Shown: positions 1-10,918, counted from the first letter of the stretch. The stretch: DNA of 64,000 nt from JL08 sp039969355 (GCA_039969355.1 JBDVOA010000018.1:186001-250000); one strand, 5' to 3'. Made by a program: numbers and translations. The notes: generated by a model from the letters alone, not told the origin.

Positions 1-1410
1 GTTTTACGCACGACGATGGTGCGTCGCGCGTTTGAGGAAATCAGCGATATTCCCACAAAGCTTATTTGTTTTTCGGATGATCTGGATGGGATGCGAAAAA
101 TACCCGGCAACGTCCCGCAGCAGGAAATGCTGGCCGAACACATGCATAGGCCACTGACTTCTGTACCGGATCCTTTCGGAACGCATGAGAGCTTTGGGCA
201 TCACAACAACGCCATGCTGCGGAGGTTCCTGGACACTTTCGGGTTTGATTACGAGTTTTATTCTGCTCGCGAGTTTTATCATTCCGGTCAGTTTGATGAC
301 GTCCTGCGGCGCGCCGTCGAGCGGTACGAAGATGTCATGAAAGTTATGTTGAAATCTCTGCGTGAAGAGCGTCAGCAGACCTATTCGATTTTCTTGCCCA
401 TTCACCCGGAAACCGGGCGCGTGCTCTATGTCCCTATGAAGAGTGTCAATAAGGCGGATCACTCGGTGACATTTGATGATGACGAGGGTCGTGAGTGGAC
501 GCTACCGGTTACGGGCGGCAATGTGAAACTTCAATGGAAGCCCGATTTCGGAGCACGCTGGGCGGCGCTCGGTGTCGATTTCGAAATGTACGGCAAGGAA
601 CACGCGACCAACACGGCGATCTATGACCGGATCTGCGAAATACTGGGCGGCAAAAAACCTGAACATTTCAGCTATGAGCTGTTTTTGGACGAGAATGGTC
701 AGAAAATTTCCAAGTCATCAGGCAACGGAATATCGATCGATCAATGGTTGAGCTATGCCAGCACCGAGAGCCTCTCGTATTTCATGTATCAAAAGCCCAA
801 AACGGCAAAACGGATGCACTTTGATGTGATTCCGAAGGCCATGGATGAATACCATCAGCAATTGCGTGCCTATCCGATGCAAGACCTGAAGGCACAGCTG
901 AATAACCCCGTTTGGCACATTCACGGCGGAGATGTGCCCGAATCGAATATGGTAGTGCCATTTTCGATGTTGCTGAACCTTGCGGCGGTGGCGAACGCCG
1001 ACAATAAGGATCAGTTGTGGGGGTTCATTCAGCGTTATGCACCCGAGTCTGCACCCGATACACATAGTGATCTGGACGCGGCCGCCGGGTACGCCGTGCG
1101 ATATTACAATGATTTTGTAAAGCCGGCCAAAGTTTATCGTGCACCCAGCGATCTTGAGCGTGTGGCACTTGAGGATCTGCGCGATCAATTGAAGTCATGG
1201 GAGGGCGGCGCGGACGCTGAGGCACTACAAACCCTTGTGTTTGCCTGCGGACGCGAGCGCTTTGATCCCCTGCGGGGCTGGTTTACCGCCCTTTACGAGG
1301 TGCTGTTAGGCGCAAGCCAAGGCCCGCGTTTTGGCGGCTTTATTGCCTTATACGGCGTGGATGAGACAGTCGCCCTGATTGATGCCGCATTGGCTGGCGA
1401 TTTGACCTGA
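1..1410 (+). CDS. lysK: Class I lysyl-tRNA synthetase (5' end outside window)
   Basis: Charges tRNA-Lys with lysine in the cytoplasm. The frame is open from base 1, and the first internal ATG (16) falls inside the family's catalytic domain, so the gene begins upstream of the window. About 469 codons are visible, against roughly 525 for the family. The class I signature KISKS (a KMSKS variant) lies near 703-717, followed by the alpha-helical anticodon-binding region. This archaeal-type enzyme is the usual LysRS of alphaproteobacteria and is unrelated to the class II LysS of most bacteria. A small secreted protein follows 44 bases later on the same strand. Confidence 0.95.
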   Translation, partial: VLRTTMVRRAFEEISDIPTKLICFSDDLDGMRKIPGNVPQQEMLAEHMHRPLTSVPDPFGTHESFGHHNNAMLRRFLDTFGFDYEFYSAREFYHSGQFDDVLRRAVERYEDVMKVMLKSLREERQQTYSIFLPIHPETGRVLYVPMKSVNKADHSVTFDDDEGREWTLPVTGGNVKLQWKPDFGARWAALGVDFEMYGKEHATNTAIYDRICEILGGKKPEHFSYELFLDENGQKISKSSGNGISIDQWLSYASTESLSYFMYQKPKTAKRMHFDVIPKAMDEYHQQLRAYPMQDLKAQLNNPVWHIHGGDVPESNMVVPFSMLLNLAAVANADNKDQLWGFIQRYAPESAPDTHSDLDAAAGYAVRYYNDFVKPAKVYRAPSDLERVALEDLRDQLKSWEGGADAEALQTLVFACGRERFDPLRGWFTALYEVLLGASQGPRFGGFIALYGVDETVALIDAALAGDLT

Positions 1411-1454
1411 GAAGAATCCGATCTATCCTTTGTTTTGAAAGATGGAGGGTTGTG

Positions 1455-1856
1455 ATGCGTCGATTTGCTTTGGCCATTGGATTTATGATGGCAATGTTGG
1501 GGACGGCATTCGCTCAGAGTGCGGACATAGAGGCAACTATCAACAACCAGATCGAGGCCTTCAAATCCGATGACTTCGCGGAGGCCTTCTCTTTTGCCAG
1601 CCCCAACATTCAGTCACTGTTTCAAACACCCGAGAACTTTGGGCGCATGGTAATTCAAGGGTATCCGATGGTCTGGCGTCCTGCGGAGGTGAGATATCTT
1701 GAATTGCGCGAAGTCGCCGGAAGTCTTTTGCAGCAAGTAATGGTTACCGATGCTGCGGGCGATGTGCACATCCTCGAGTATCAGATGCTGGAATTCGGGG
1801 CCGGCTGGAAGATAAACGGTGTCCAGATCGTGAAAGCGCCCGACGTTTCAGCCTGA
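1455..1856 (+). CDS. Secreted DUF4864-like protein
   Basis: A small exported protein of 133 residues. Residues 1-21 form a signal peptide (hydrophobic run after MRR, cleavage near AFA-QS). The rest resembles the NTF2-like DUF4864 family, with a helical N-terminal part (DDFAEAFSFASPNIQ) and a beta-rich C-terminal part ending in WKINGVQI. Function unknown. I chose ATG 1455 over the overlapping GTG 1452 because GGAGG at 1444-1448 is better spaced for it. It may be cotranscribed with lysK. Confidence 0.8.
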   Translation: MRRFALAIGFMMAMLGTAFAQSADIEATINNQIEAFKSDDFAEAFSFASPNIQSLFQTPENFGRMVIQGYPMVWRPAEVRYLELREVAGSLLQQVMVTDAAGDVHILEYQMLEFGAGWKINGVQIVKAPDVSA

Positions 1857-1966
1857 CAGGCTTCAAGGGCCAAAGACCGGCCCGATGAGTGAACTTTGCT
1901 CAATGTAATTCGCTTAACTGCGGTAAGAAGGCTTGGCAGTCGAAACTGCGAGAGTACGGCCCGTTC

Positions 1967-2662
1967 TCAGAAGTCGCGCCAAAAGCCAACTTTCAGTCCA
2001 TAGGTTTTAGTGCGGCTGTGTCGCGCTTCAACACCCAACAGCATGTAACTCTTGGGTTTGAGTTCCCAGACGATGGATGGAATGACATCGACATTGTAGA
2101 TGTCTTTTGACCGGTAGGAAGATTGAATCTGAAGCATTGTCTTTACCCGGGGCGAGACCGAAATACCAAATGTGGCGTCTAGTTTGGTCAACCGGCCACC
2201 GCTGGGGTCCTCAAACTCTACTGATCCGTCAACTGCGATCCAGCCGTTGCCGAGGCCGGTTTCAATTCCTTTGCCCATTGAGAGTCCCAGCTTTAGCACT
2301 CCTTCCCATTCCAGCAGACGGTATCGAGTACCGATGCCAAGTTCGTAGGCAAATCGCATTGAGCGGTCTGCACGCCCGATCGGGCGGCGCAGAAACAGAA
2401 TTGCGTGTCCTTCCTGTAACATATCAAGACCGTCCCAGACGGTTGCATAGTTCAGGTCAGCCCCAAGCGTTGTTTGACCTGTCACGCCATATTCAACATA
2501 AAACGAGTTGTCTGAATTCAGAAACGACAAATCTTTTGGTACCCGGTTTGTCGAACTGAAGGCCGTGAAACCAGTGTCATCCTCGCGCAACCACGCTCCC
2601 CCAGATGCCGGAGAGCAGAGGCCGGGTACAAACAGCAGAAAAACGATAAGAGCGCGGATCAT
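1967..2662 (-). CDS. Secreted, probably beta-barrel outer-membrane protein
   Basis: An unrecognised protein of about 231 residues. A signal peptide (MIRALIVFLLFVPGLCSPASG) is followed by alternating hydrophobic/polar strands such as SYMLLGVEARHS and a terminal phenylalanine (GFWRDF), the usual signature of a BamA-inserted outer-membrane barrel. The internal ATG at 2662 is preferred over 2680 because it places the signal peptide at the N-terminus. It is transcribed away from uspA and shares the intergenic region with the FNR-like box. Its function cannot be read from the sequence. Confidence 0.7.
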   Translation of the reverse strand: MIRALIVFLLFVPGLCSPASGGAWLREDDTGFTAFSSTNRVPKDLSFLNSDNSFYVEYGVTGQTTLGADLNYATVWDGLDMLQEGHAILFLRRPIGRADRSMRFAYELGIGTRYRLLEWEGVLKLGLSMGKGIETGLGNGWIAVDGSVEFEDPSGGRLTKLDATFGISVSPRVKTMLQIQSSYRSKDIYNVDVIPSIVWELKPKSYMLLGVEARHSRTKTYGLKVGFWRDF

Positions 2663-2725
2663 CCGGACCTCCGCGCTCACATTGGTTAAGTATGGTTAAT
2701 GAGTGGTTGATAGACCAGCGTCAAA

Positions 2726-2739
2726 GTGACCTAGGTCAA
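2726..2739. promoter_or_regulatory. FNR/DNR-type (Crp-Fnr family) binding site
   Basis: The bases GTGACCTAGGTCAA match the family consensus TTGAC-N4-GTCAA at all but the first position and contain a perfect 12-base palindrome (2727-2738). The centre lies about 63 bases upstream of the uspA start codon and about 70 upstream of the divergent gene. Oxygen- or NO-responsive control of uspA is inferred. Confidence 0.5.
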
Positions 2740-2795
2740 GGTAGAGCTTGTCAGAACGTGCCAGATTTACCAATATAATTTAGGAGGGATGTCTC

Positions 2796-3203
2796 ATGTA
2801 TAAGAATATTCTCGTGCCAATTGCTTTTGACCATGAACACGATCGGTCTGAATCACTTGAACTGGCGAAGAAACTGGCAGCGCCAGACGCCAAGATCACT
2901 CTGCTTCACGTCGTCGAAGTGATACCGGCCTATGCGGTGTCCTATCTGTCAGAAGATTTCCTGAAATCGACGAGGGTGGCACTGGTGGAGGAGATGAACA
3001 AGTTGGCTACGAAACTGCCAGGTTCGGTGGGGAAAGTAGTTGATGGTCATTCGGGCCGCACAATTCTGGATTATGCCGAGGCTGATGAAACTGATCTCAT
3101 AATTATCGCGTCACATCGCCCAGAGATGTCGGATTACTTTCTGGGTAGTACAGCCGCGCGGGTAGTTCGACATGCGACTTGTGCTGTGCACGTATTGCGA
3201 TAA
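2796..3203 (+). CDS. Universal stress protein (UspA family)
   Basis: A single-domain cytoplasmic stress protein of 135 residues with the UspA alpha/beta fold. It opens with YKNILVPIAFD and ends with the conserved GSTAARVVRHATCAVHVLR tail. The segment ASHRPEMSDYFLGS stands in place of the usual ATP-binding G-2x-G-9x-G(S/T), so nucleotide binding is uncertain. A strong ribosome site (AGGAGGG, 2782-2788) precedes ATG 2796. An FNR-like box lies upstream and a hairpin follows the stop. It resembles the Usp protein at 30607, which shares the ASHRP segment. Confidence 0.92.
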   Translation: MYKNILVPIAFDHEHDRSESLELAKKLAAPDAKITLLHVVEVIPAYAVSYLSEDFLKSTRVALVEEMNKLATKLPGSVGKVVDGHSGRTILDYAEADETDLIIIASHRPEMSDYFLGSTAARVVRHATCAVHVLR

Positions 3204-3216
3204 GAGGCATGTCAAT

Positions 3217-3241
3217 ATCGCCCCGTCAAAAACGGGGCGAT
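3217..3241 (+). terminator. Hairpin terminator after uspA
   Basis: A perfect 10-base-pair stem, ATCGCCCCGT / ACGGGGCGAT, with loop CAAAA, begins 14 bases after the uspA stop codon. No U-tract follows, so termination may be weak or the hairpin may protect the mRNA 3' end. Confidence 0.6.
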
Positions 3242-3314
3242 GTCGATCGGCGCCGTCGAAGTAAACGGCTTTGAAATCTGAGGATAGGTCTTTTGATTGG
3301 GTAAGTTCAATTTG

Positions 3315-3659
3315 CTACGCAAATCTGACCATCAGGACCATCGACAACAATGCACAACCAATACCCAAAGCCTCGCGCAGGCCGATGGGTTCATCGAAAT
3401 AGAATGCACCGACAAAGCAGAGCGCGATCAGTGAGAACATCGAAAAGGCTACGCCAGCCTGAGCCAGAGTCGCGTGGCGCATCGCAAAATACCACAACAG
3501 CGCGGAGACGCCGTATAGCAAGCTTCCCGCTATCACGAAACGTGATGTCAACGGCAGTTTTCCGTCTGCAGCGACCTTGATGAAATAGTCGCCGACAATG
3601 ACAACCATGGCTGTGAATAATGCAAAACCGTATCCTTGGAGAATACCAAGCATGACCAA
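3315..3659 (-). CDS. SMR/EamA-like small membrane transporter
   Basis: An integral membrane protein of 114 residues with four predicted transmembrane helices, about residues 5-25, 38-60, 65-88 and 94-112. Size, topology and the segments YGVSALLWYFAMRHATLAQA and DEPIGLREALGIGCALLS resemble the drug/metabolite superfamily (EmrE/SMR half-size transporters). The EmrE-type membrane glutamate is not evident, so the substrate is unknown. It stands alone, convergent with uspA. Confidence 0.75.
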   Translation of the reverse strand: MVMLGILQGYGFALFTAMVVIVGDYFIKVAADGKLPLTSRFVIAGSLLYGVSALLWYFAMRHATLAQAGVAFSMFSLIALCFVGAFYFDEPIGLREALGIGCALLSMVLMVRFA

Positions 3660-3960
3660 ACTCCTTACAAAAACATTCCGGCCTTAAAATACTCGCGGCC
3701 GATGCGATATAATCCTCGTCTTGGGTGCGTCTGTCAAATTCGCAACATAACCCCTATCATTCAGCAAGGAATACTGAATAATTTCAATATGTTAAACTCA
3801 AAACAAGACTAGAGACTGCATTCTTCAGTTGCGAGGCAACGTGCTTCGCTCGACGAACAAATAGAGCCAATGCTGGGCCAATTACACCCGTTGTGCTATG
3901 CCTGAACTGTCGATGACGGTTGAAGTCGGCGATTAAATTAAGATTGATTAAGGAATTTCT
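3660..3960. other. Intergenic region
   Basis: The divergent upstream region of the SMR-like gene and the small barrel protein. It is AT-rich around 3755-3800. I see no gene, repeat or clear operator in it. Confidence 0.5.
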
Positions 3961-4248
3961 ATGTTTGCACGTGTCGTTGAATACAAGATGAAGGCTGGGT
4001 CCAAAGAGGCTGCTACAAAACTGATGCATTCGCTGAAAGATGAAATTTTGGGGCTGCCGGGAGTACAAAATTTTATCAATGTCATGAATGATGACGGAAG
4101 CGGATATGTGATTTCGGTTGTCGAAAGTCAGGCGACATCCGATGCCAACGCTCCAAAAGTGGCCGAGCTTTGGGATGCATTTTCTGAATATCTGGAAAGC
4201 GCGCCAAAACCGGCTGGCTTTGACGTAATTGCCAACTGGAGCAACTGA
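3961..4248 (+). CDS. Small dimeric alpha/beta-barrel (ABM-like) protein
   Basis: A protein of 95 residues with the beta-alpha-beta-beta-alpha-beta pattern of the dimeric alpha/beta barrel superfamily. It begins MFARVVEYKMKAGSKEAA, like antibiotic biosynthesis monooxygenase (ABM) domain proteins, and has the central strand GYVISVVES. Such proteins range from monooxygenases to uncharacterised stress proteins, and nothing here identifies a substrate. No strong ribosome site is visible before ATG 3961. Confidence 0.7.
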   Translation: MFARVVEYKMKAGSKEAATKLMHSLKDEILGLPGVQNFINVMNDDGSGYVISVVESQATSDANAPKVAELWDAFSEYLESAPKPAGFDVIANWSN

Positions 4249-4298
4249 TTTTCTAACGCATTGGCGATACGCCCGCACACAAGATCCGGAGACCTGGC

Positions 4299-4682
4299 TC
4301 AGGACAAATGCTCTGTGCTTTCGAAGTCGACGTGGATGTGATTACCGTCCGGGTCAAACAGATTGACTTGAACTAAAGGCACGCCCGGAACCGGATCGAT
4401 GCTATGTTTGATACTATGATCGTCGAGTTTTTGTAGAAAGGCAGGCATGTCGACGGCGCGAAAGGCGAAATGTTCCAAGGTAATTTCGCCACCCGCCTTC
4501 AGCGTGTCCGTCCAGTCCACCAGATGCACAACCGCACGGTCCCCAATATACATCCATGCACCGGGAAAGGGGAATTCGGGCCTCTTACCCCGGTGCAATC
4601 CAAGGATATCCCGATACCAATCGATCATATTTTTTAGATTGGTCGTGCGGATGTTGACGTGATCAAAAGCTGTAATGGACAT
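4299..4682 (-). CDS. VOC/glyoxalase superfamily protein
   Basis: A protein of 127 residues with the paired beta-alpha-beta-beta-beta modules of the vicinal oxygen chelate fold. Visible are the N-terminal ITAFDHVNIRTTNLKNMIDWY (His near residue 8), a central HLVDW, and the C-terminal VNLFDPDGNHIHVDFE with metal-ligand-like His and Glu. A metal-dependent lyase, dioxygenase or resistance protein are all possible. Confidence 0.85.
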   Translation of the reverse strand: MSITAFDHVNIRTTNLKNMIDWYRDILGLHRGKRPEFPFPGAWMYIGDRAVVHLVDWTDTLKAGGEITLEHFAFRAVDMPAFLQKLDDHSIKHSIDPVPGVPLVQVNLFDPDGNHIHVDFESTEHLS

Positions 4683-4736
4683 GGAGTTAGTATAGACCGG
4701 TCACAGGCAGTGTCACGCGGCAATTGCCCAGATTCA

Positions 4737-5168
4737 TCAGACCGTCCCGCCCTCTACGCACGCGCGGAATGCGGTGACCGGACCAGCGGCGTCGTCTAGC
4801 GGAATGATCAAGGATTGACCGGCGGTTTTGGCAGTCGCCGTGGTATTATGTTCGAGTCCGGCCAGCACGTTGCTAAATCCGCGGTCGGAGACAGTAAGAG
4901 TAGTATCTGCATCGCTGAGACTGTGTCGGTTGGTTGAAATGGTAAGCGGGCGGGGGCCATCGAACTGAATGGAAAATGTTGGGCCGGGCAACCACGGGGT
5001 GCTTTGTCGGTTCAGTGTGATCGCATAGATAGGGACGCGCGGGTCATATGTGATGCTTACTTCTGCCTCAGGAATAATTTGGCTGAGTGTGCAGATTGGC
5101 GCGGCGGTGAATTCCCACGCATACGCGGGCGAAGTGAAGAAGATCACGGCAGAGATCAGGAAGCGCAT
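4737..5168 (-). CDS. Secreted protein of unknown function
   Basis: An unrecognised periplasmic or secreted protein of 143 residues. A signal peptide (MRFLISAVIFFTSPAYA) is followed by a beta-rich region with two cysteines (Cys27 and the one in FRACVEGG near the C-terminus) that could form a disulfide. The layout, with a mid-protein SDRGFSNVLAGL segment, recalls small alphaproteobacterial secreted proteins of the invasion-associated type, but I cannot assign it. Confidence 0.7.
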   Translation of the reverse strand: MRFLISAVIFFTSPAYAWEFTAAPICTLSQIIPEAEVSITYDPRVPIYAITLNRQSTPWLPGPTFSIQFDGPRPLTISTNRHSLSDADTTLTVSDRGFSNVLAGLEHNTTATAKTAGQSLIIPLDDAAGPVTAFRACVEGGTV

Positions 5169-5462
5169 GGCGGTAGTTTAGAGGTGTTGAGGTTGGGGTA
5201 AAGGGATGATGCAGCAATGCCGCGTGCCTCAAGTGAGATGTATGATCAATCGCCTTCTTCTGCGAAGCAAGATGTGCACGATTGCACGCAGAAGATTCTT
5301 GTCGCAGTGCCCCGATTTTCTGAGGTTAGATTGAACTTGATGTCTGGGAGAGTGAACGCCAGTATAAAGTTGTATTGGCCAAATTAACCCGATCTATTGT
5401 GTAATCTCCGAGACGCTCGCCCTGAGTGGAATACCCAAAACTTATATGGATGCTCTGAAAAA

Positions 5463-6431
5463 ATGACATTTGACAAGACATGGAGCAATTTCATTTCCCT
5501 GTTGTATTCGGAACTTTCGTTGGAAAGTGAGTTTTTTTCAAACGCACCTCTTTTAGCGCACTATACTTCACTGGCAAATTTGGAGAAAATCTTGTCACAA
5601 GATGAGGTTTGGCTTTCAAATCCACTATTTATGAACGATCTGGAAGAGGTCCGGTTTGGCGTCAACAATGGCGTGGATTTGGTACATCGCAATCAAGATT
5701 TGCGGGCATCTTTAGGTGCAGACACTCGAAGAGCGGCATTCTATGACGCTGTCAACCGAGCCTATGACGAGTATGCGACGGAGCACGTGCTCGACCTCTA
5801 CATAATGTGTTTCTCTGCACACAAGCACGGTGACACTGATGGTCGATTGTCAATGTGGCGCGGCTACGGTGCTAATGGAAACGGCGCAGCTCTGGTTCTT
5901 GATGTTTCGACTATGCGGGTGATCGATGAATCTCCTTTGGTATTTTCCCAAGTTCATTATGCGTCACCCGAAGCTAGAAGGGCCAGTATTGAAGCAAAAA
6001 TATCCGAAGTTGCTACGTTCATGTTGCAGAATGACATGCCTGATGAATTCGTAAGTAGATGCGCCCACGTACTTTTCCAAAGGATTTGCCTGTTCGCAAT
6101 TTTTTCCAAGCATCATGGATTTCTAGAGGAGGAAGAATGGCGACTAGTGTATCTAAAAGATCGCGATAAGGAGCGCAAGATCGAACCATATTTAAGCTAT
6201 TTCAATGGACCCAACGGCATTGAGCCAAAGCTCAAATTGAAGGCCAAACCGATTGAGGGCGTCATTGGAGCAGATTTTTTGTTTAGCGACATCATTCATT
6301 CCTTGATTATCGGACCGTCGGCTTCGTCGCCATTAACAAAAATGACCGTTGAGCGAATGCTAAGAACAATGGGCAAGGAAAGGTTGATAAAAAAATTGAA
6401 TATGTCTTCAATACCATTCCGTTCAGACTAA
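5463..6431 (+). CDS. DUF2971 domain protein
   Basis: A cytoplasmic protein of 322 residues. It carries the DUF2971 hallmarks LAHYTSLANLEKIL, VWLSNPLFMNDLEE and later MWRGYGANGNGAALVL, followed by a variable C-terminal half (EEEEWRLVYLK). The biochemical role of the family is unknown. ATG 5463 is chosen over an upstream in-frame TTG (5397) because residues after it match the usual start of the domain. It is AT-richer than its neighbours and ends two bases from the convergent uvrB stop, which suggests later insertion. Confidence 0.85.
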   Translation: MTFDKTWSNFISLLYSELSLESEFFSNAPLLAHYTSLANLEKILSQDEVWLSNPLFMNDLEEVRFGVNNGVDLVHRNQDLRASLGADTRRAAFYDAVNRAYDEYATEHVLDLYIMCFSAHKHGDTDGRLSMWRGYGANGNGAALVLDVSTMRVIDESPLVFSQVHYASPEARRASIEAKISEVATFMLQNDMPDEFVSRCAHVLFQRICLFAIFSKHHGFLEEEEWRLVYLKDRDKERKIEPYLSYFNGPNGIEPKLKLKAKPIEGVIGADFLFSDIIHSLIIGPSASSPLTKMTVERMLRTMGKERLIKKLNMSSIPFRSD

Positions 6432-6432
6432 G

Positions 6433-8631
<2,199 letters not shown>

Positions 8632-8705
8632 GGTAAGCTCCCTTTCGGAATTCTTACAATTGGGTCGTTTTGGATGTGATACAAGCCCATATTGGGGGTG
8701 ACTAA

Positions 8706-8720
8706 TGACAACTATTGTCA
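8706..8720. promoter_or_regulatory. Palindrome upstream of uvrB
   Basis: TGACAA-CTA-TTGTCA is a perfect 15-base palindrome located 75 bases upstream of the uvrB start and 38 bases beyond the stop of the preceding LysR gene. It has no T-run, so an operator is more likely than a terminator. The cognate regulator is unknown. Confidence 0.35.
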
Positions 8721-8757
8721 GTAGGTGAGGTAAAATGCCGTTCGGAAGCTTTGTTGT

Positions 8758-9660
8758 TTATAATTTGCGCATTTCGGTGGCCAGCCAGTCAAATACCAAT
8801 CGTATGCGTCGGCTTGTGTTTAGCTCCCGATGGGCGACCAACCAGATATCGTATTCAAAAGCAGGCAGCCAAGGGGCTGCGCGCTCAACCTGTGGTTCAG
8901 CGTCGCCCACCTCAGACATCATGACACCGATACCTGCCCCTTGTTTGACCAGTTCCCACTGAATCAGATGGGTGCCAGAACGCACTTGAAAATTGCTTGA
9001 TGTCAAGTTGAGGCCAAGATCATTCAGCCCGTCAAGAAAAGGACCGTTGTCGTCGAAGCCCACAAACTCCGCCTCTGTCAAGTCGGCAGAACAACGCGGT
9101 TGCCCAATTCGGTCGAGGTAGCTTTGGGCGGCAAACAGTTCAGCTTTGCCGCTTTTCAATTTTCGCGCAACTAAATCCGGGTCGGTTGGGCGCATACTTC
9201 GGACCGCAATGTCAGCCTCGCGGCGGCGCAAATCGCTGAGACTGTTCGTTGCGACAACCTCAATCGTGATGCCGGGGTGGGTTTGCCGCAATCTTGTAAC
9301 GATGCCGGGAAGAACAAACGCGGACGTCACTTCGCTCGCTGAGATTGAAACTGTTCCGATGACTGACTGCGATTGCCCTGATGCGGTCAGTGAAATCCGT
9401 GTGGCGGCTTCACCCATTGCCCGTACGTGATCCATCAGTTCTAGCCCGCTTTGAGTCAGCGTCAATCCGCGGCCTGCGCGTTGAAAAAGGACCACTCCAA
9501 GATCGTCTTCCAGCGCACTGACCTGCCGCCCCAGTGTCGGCTGTGCCATGCCGAGAGCCCTGGCCGCCGCGGAGAACGAGCCCTCTTCGGCAGTCACTAG
9601 AAATGCTCTGGCCTTGTTCCAGTCGAATTTGACAGACTTCCAATCCATGCATAAATGCAT
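8758..9660 (-). CDS. LysR-family transcriptional regulator
   Basis: A DNA-binding regulator of 300 residues. The N-terminal winged helix-turn-helix is clear (EEGSFSAAARALGMAQPTLG, then SALEDDLGVVLFQR), followed by the periplasmic-binding-protein-like effector domain. The start may be ATG 9660 or in-frame ATG 9648; the two ATGCAT copies (9647-9652 and 9655-9660) overlap this start region. It is divergent from a methyltransferase gene, its likely but unproven target. Confidence 0.95.
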   Translation of the reverse strand: MHLCMDWKSVKFDWNKARAFLVTAEEGSFSAAARALGMAQPTLGRQVSALEDDLGVVLFQRAGRGLTLTQSGLELMDHVRAMGEAATRISLTASGQSQSVIGTVSISASEVTSAFVLPGIVTRLRQTHPGITIEVVATNSLSDLRRREADIAVRSMRPTDPDLVARKLKSGKAELFAAQSYLDRIGQPRCSADLTEAEFVGFDDNGPFLDGLNDLGLNLTSSNFQVRSGTHLIQWELVKQGAGIGVMMSEVGDAEPQVERAAPWLPAFEYDIWLVAHRELNTSRRIRLVFDWLATEMRKL

Positions 9661-9743
9661 ACCTGGTAGGCAGAATTAGTCAATTCCTATGTTCTTTTAT
9701 CAGAAGTATAGAAACTAAAACCATTCAACGAACGGAGTCAAAA

Positions 9744-10397
9744 ATGACGGCATTTACCAATGAGATTACGTCAGTAAGGCCAGAGGCCAGGTTCTGGGAT
9801 CGGATCGCAAATTCATATGCAAAGAAACCAATTTCGGACGAGGCATCCTACCAGCGAAAACTGGATGTAACACAGCGCTACCTTGATGCTGATATGAACG
9901 TTCTGGAATTTGGGTGCGGGACTGGATCAACCGCACTTTGCCATGCGCCGCAGGTCAAACACATTCGGAGCATTGATATCTCACCAAAAATGATCGAGAT
10001 CGCACAAGAAAAAGCGAAGTCCCGGCAGGTGCAGAACGTTAGTTTTGAGGTCGGGACACTGGACGATGTGGATGTGCCAACTGAAAGCTTTGACGCTGTC
10101 CTTGGCATGAGCATTCTGCATTTATTGCAGGATCGCGATGGCGCGATGCTAAAAGTTCATCACCTTCTCAAGCCGGGTGGCGTATTTATATCAAGTACGG
10201 CATGTTTGGGCGACAACATGAAGTACTTCGCGCCCATCGCATATCTTGGGCGGCTTCTCCGGCTGTTGCCACTTGTCAGGGTATTTACGTCGTCCGACCT
10301 TAAAGCAAGTCTGACCTCTGCCGGTTTCAATGTTGAATACGAATGGTGTCCCGGAAAAAACAAGGGTGTGTTTATTGTGGCGAGAAAGCCGGGTTGA
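9744..10397 (+). CDS. Class I SAM-dependent methyltransferase
   Basis: A methyltransferase of 217 residues with the Rossmann-like core: motif I VLEFGCGTGSTALCHA (about residues 51-66), acidic motif II SIDISPKMIEIA, then FDAVLGMSILHLL and LKPGGVFISSTA. It resembles ubiquinone/menaquinone- or tellurite-type small-molecule methyltransferases; the substrate is not readable. Ribosome site CGGAG precedes ATG 9744. It is divergent from the LysR gene and unlinked in function to the complex I gene that follows. Confidence 0.9.
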   Translation: MTAFTNEITSVRPEARFWDRIANSYAKKPISDEASYQRKLDVTQRYLDADMNVLEFGCGTGSTALCHAPQVKHIRSIDISPKMIEIAQEKAKSRQVQNVSFEVGTLDDVDVPTESFDAVLGMSILHLLQDRDGAMLKVHHLLKPGGVFISSTACLGDNMKYFAPIAYLGRLLRLLPLVRVFTSSDLKASLTSAGFNVEYEWCPGKNKGVFIVARKPG

Positions 10398-10477
10398 GAA
10401 AGCTGGTCTGGTAAAACGGTTCTTGCCGACACAGGCAAAATTGCTCATACGTAGATCAAGCAAGACGGAGCCAGACC

Positions 10478-10789
10478 ATGCGCGCACGCATCTATCAACC
10501 CGCCAGAACTGCGATGTCCTCGGGCACGGCAAAAACCAAGAACTGGGTGCTGGAGTTCGCTCCAGCTTCTGCGCGTGAAGTTGATCCGCTAATGGGGTGG
10601 ACGTCCTCTAGCGATACGCAAAGTCAGGTTCATCTGCAATTTCCAACAAAAGAGGCTGCACTTGAATACGCGGCCGAGCGCGACATCGACGCCCAGGTGC
10701 TTGAAACCAAAAAGCGCAAAGCGAACATTCGTCCCGGTGGTTACGGTGACAATTTCGCAACCGGACGCAGAGGGTCGTGGACTCACTAA
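10478..10789 (+). CDS. Complex I accessory subunit, NDUFS4-like
   Basis: A small soluble accessory subunit of respiratory NADH:quinone oxidoreductase (103 residues), homologous to mitochondrial NDUFS4 (ETC complex I conserved region). Diagnostic stretches are ARIYQPARTAMSSGTAKTK, NWVLEFAP, LMGWTSSSDT, LQFPTKEAALEYA and the C-terminal KRKANIRPGGYGDNF. Such subunits are typical of alphaproteobacteria and often encoded outside the nuo operon, as here. GGAG lies about 10 bases before ATG 10478. Confidence 0.93.
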   Translation: MRARIYQPARTAMSSGTAKTKNWVLEFAPASAREVDPLMGWTSSSDTQSQVHLQFPTKEAALEYAAERDIDAQVLETKKRKANIRPGGYGDNFATGRRGSWTH

Positions 10790-10918
10790 CCTTAGCTGAT
10801 TACAGCCACCGGCAACCATCGTCGTGGAGGCGGCTGATTGCAAATGCATAAACAGATGGCTTGTGAATGGATTTCTACTTAAGCGATTGTAAGTCAACAA
10901 TATTATTTGTCGCTGTGG

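Noticed and set aside
718..1225. Long antisense frames inside lysK
   Set aside because: They are products of codon bias in a high-GC gene; no ribosome site or domain.
8632..8757. SOS box for uvrB
   Set aside because: No GTTC-N7-GTTC or close variant is visible in the upstream region on either strand.
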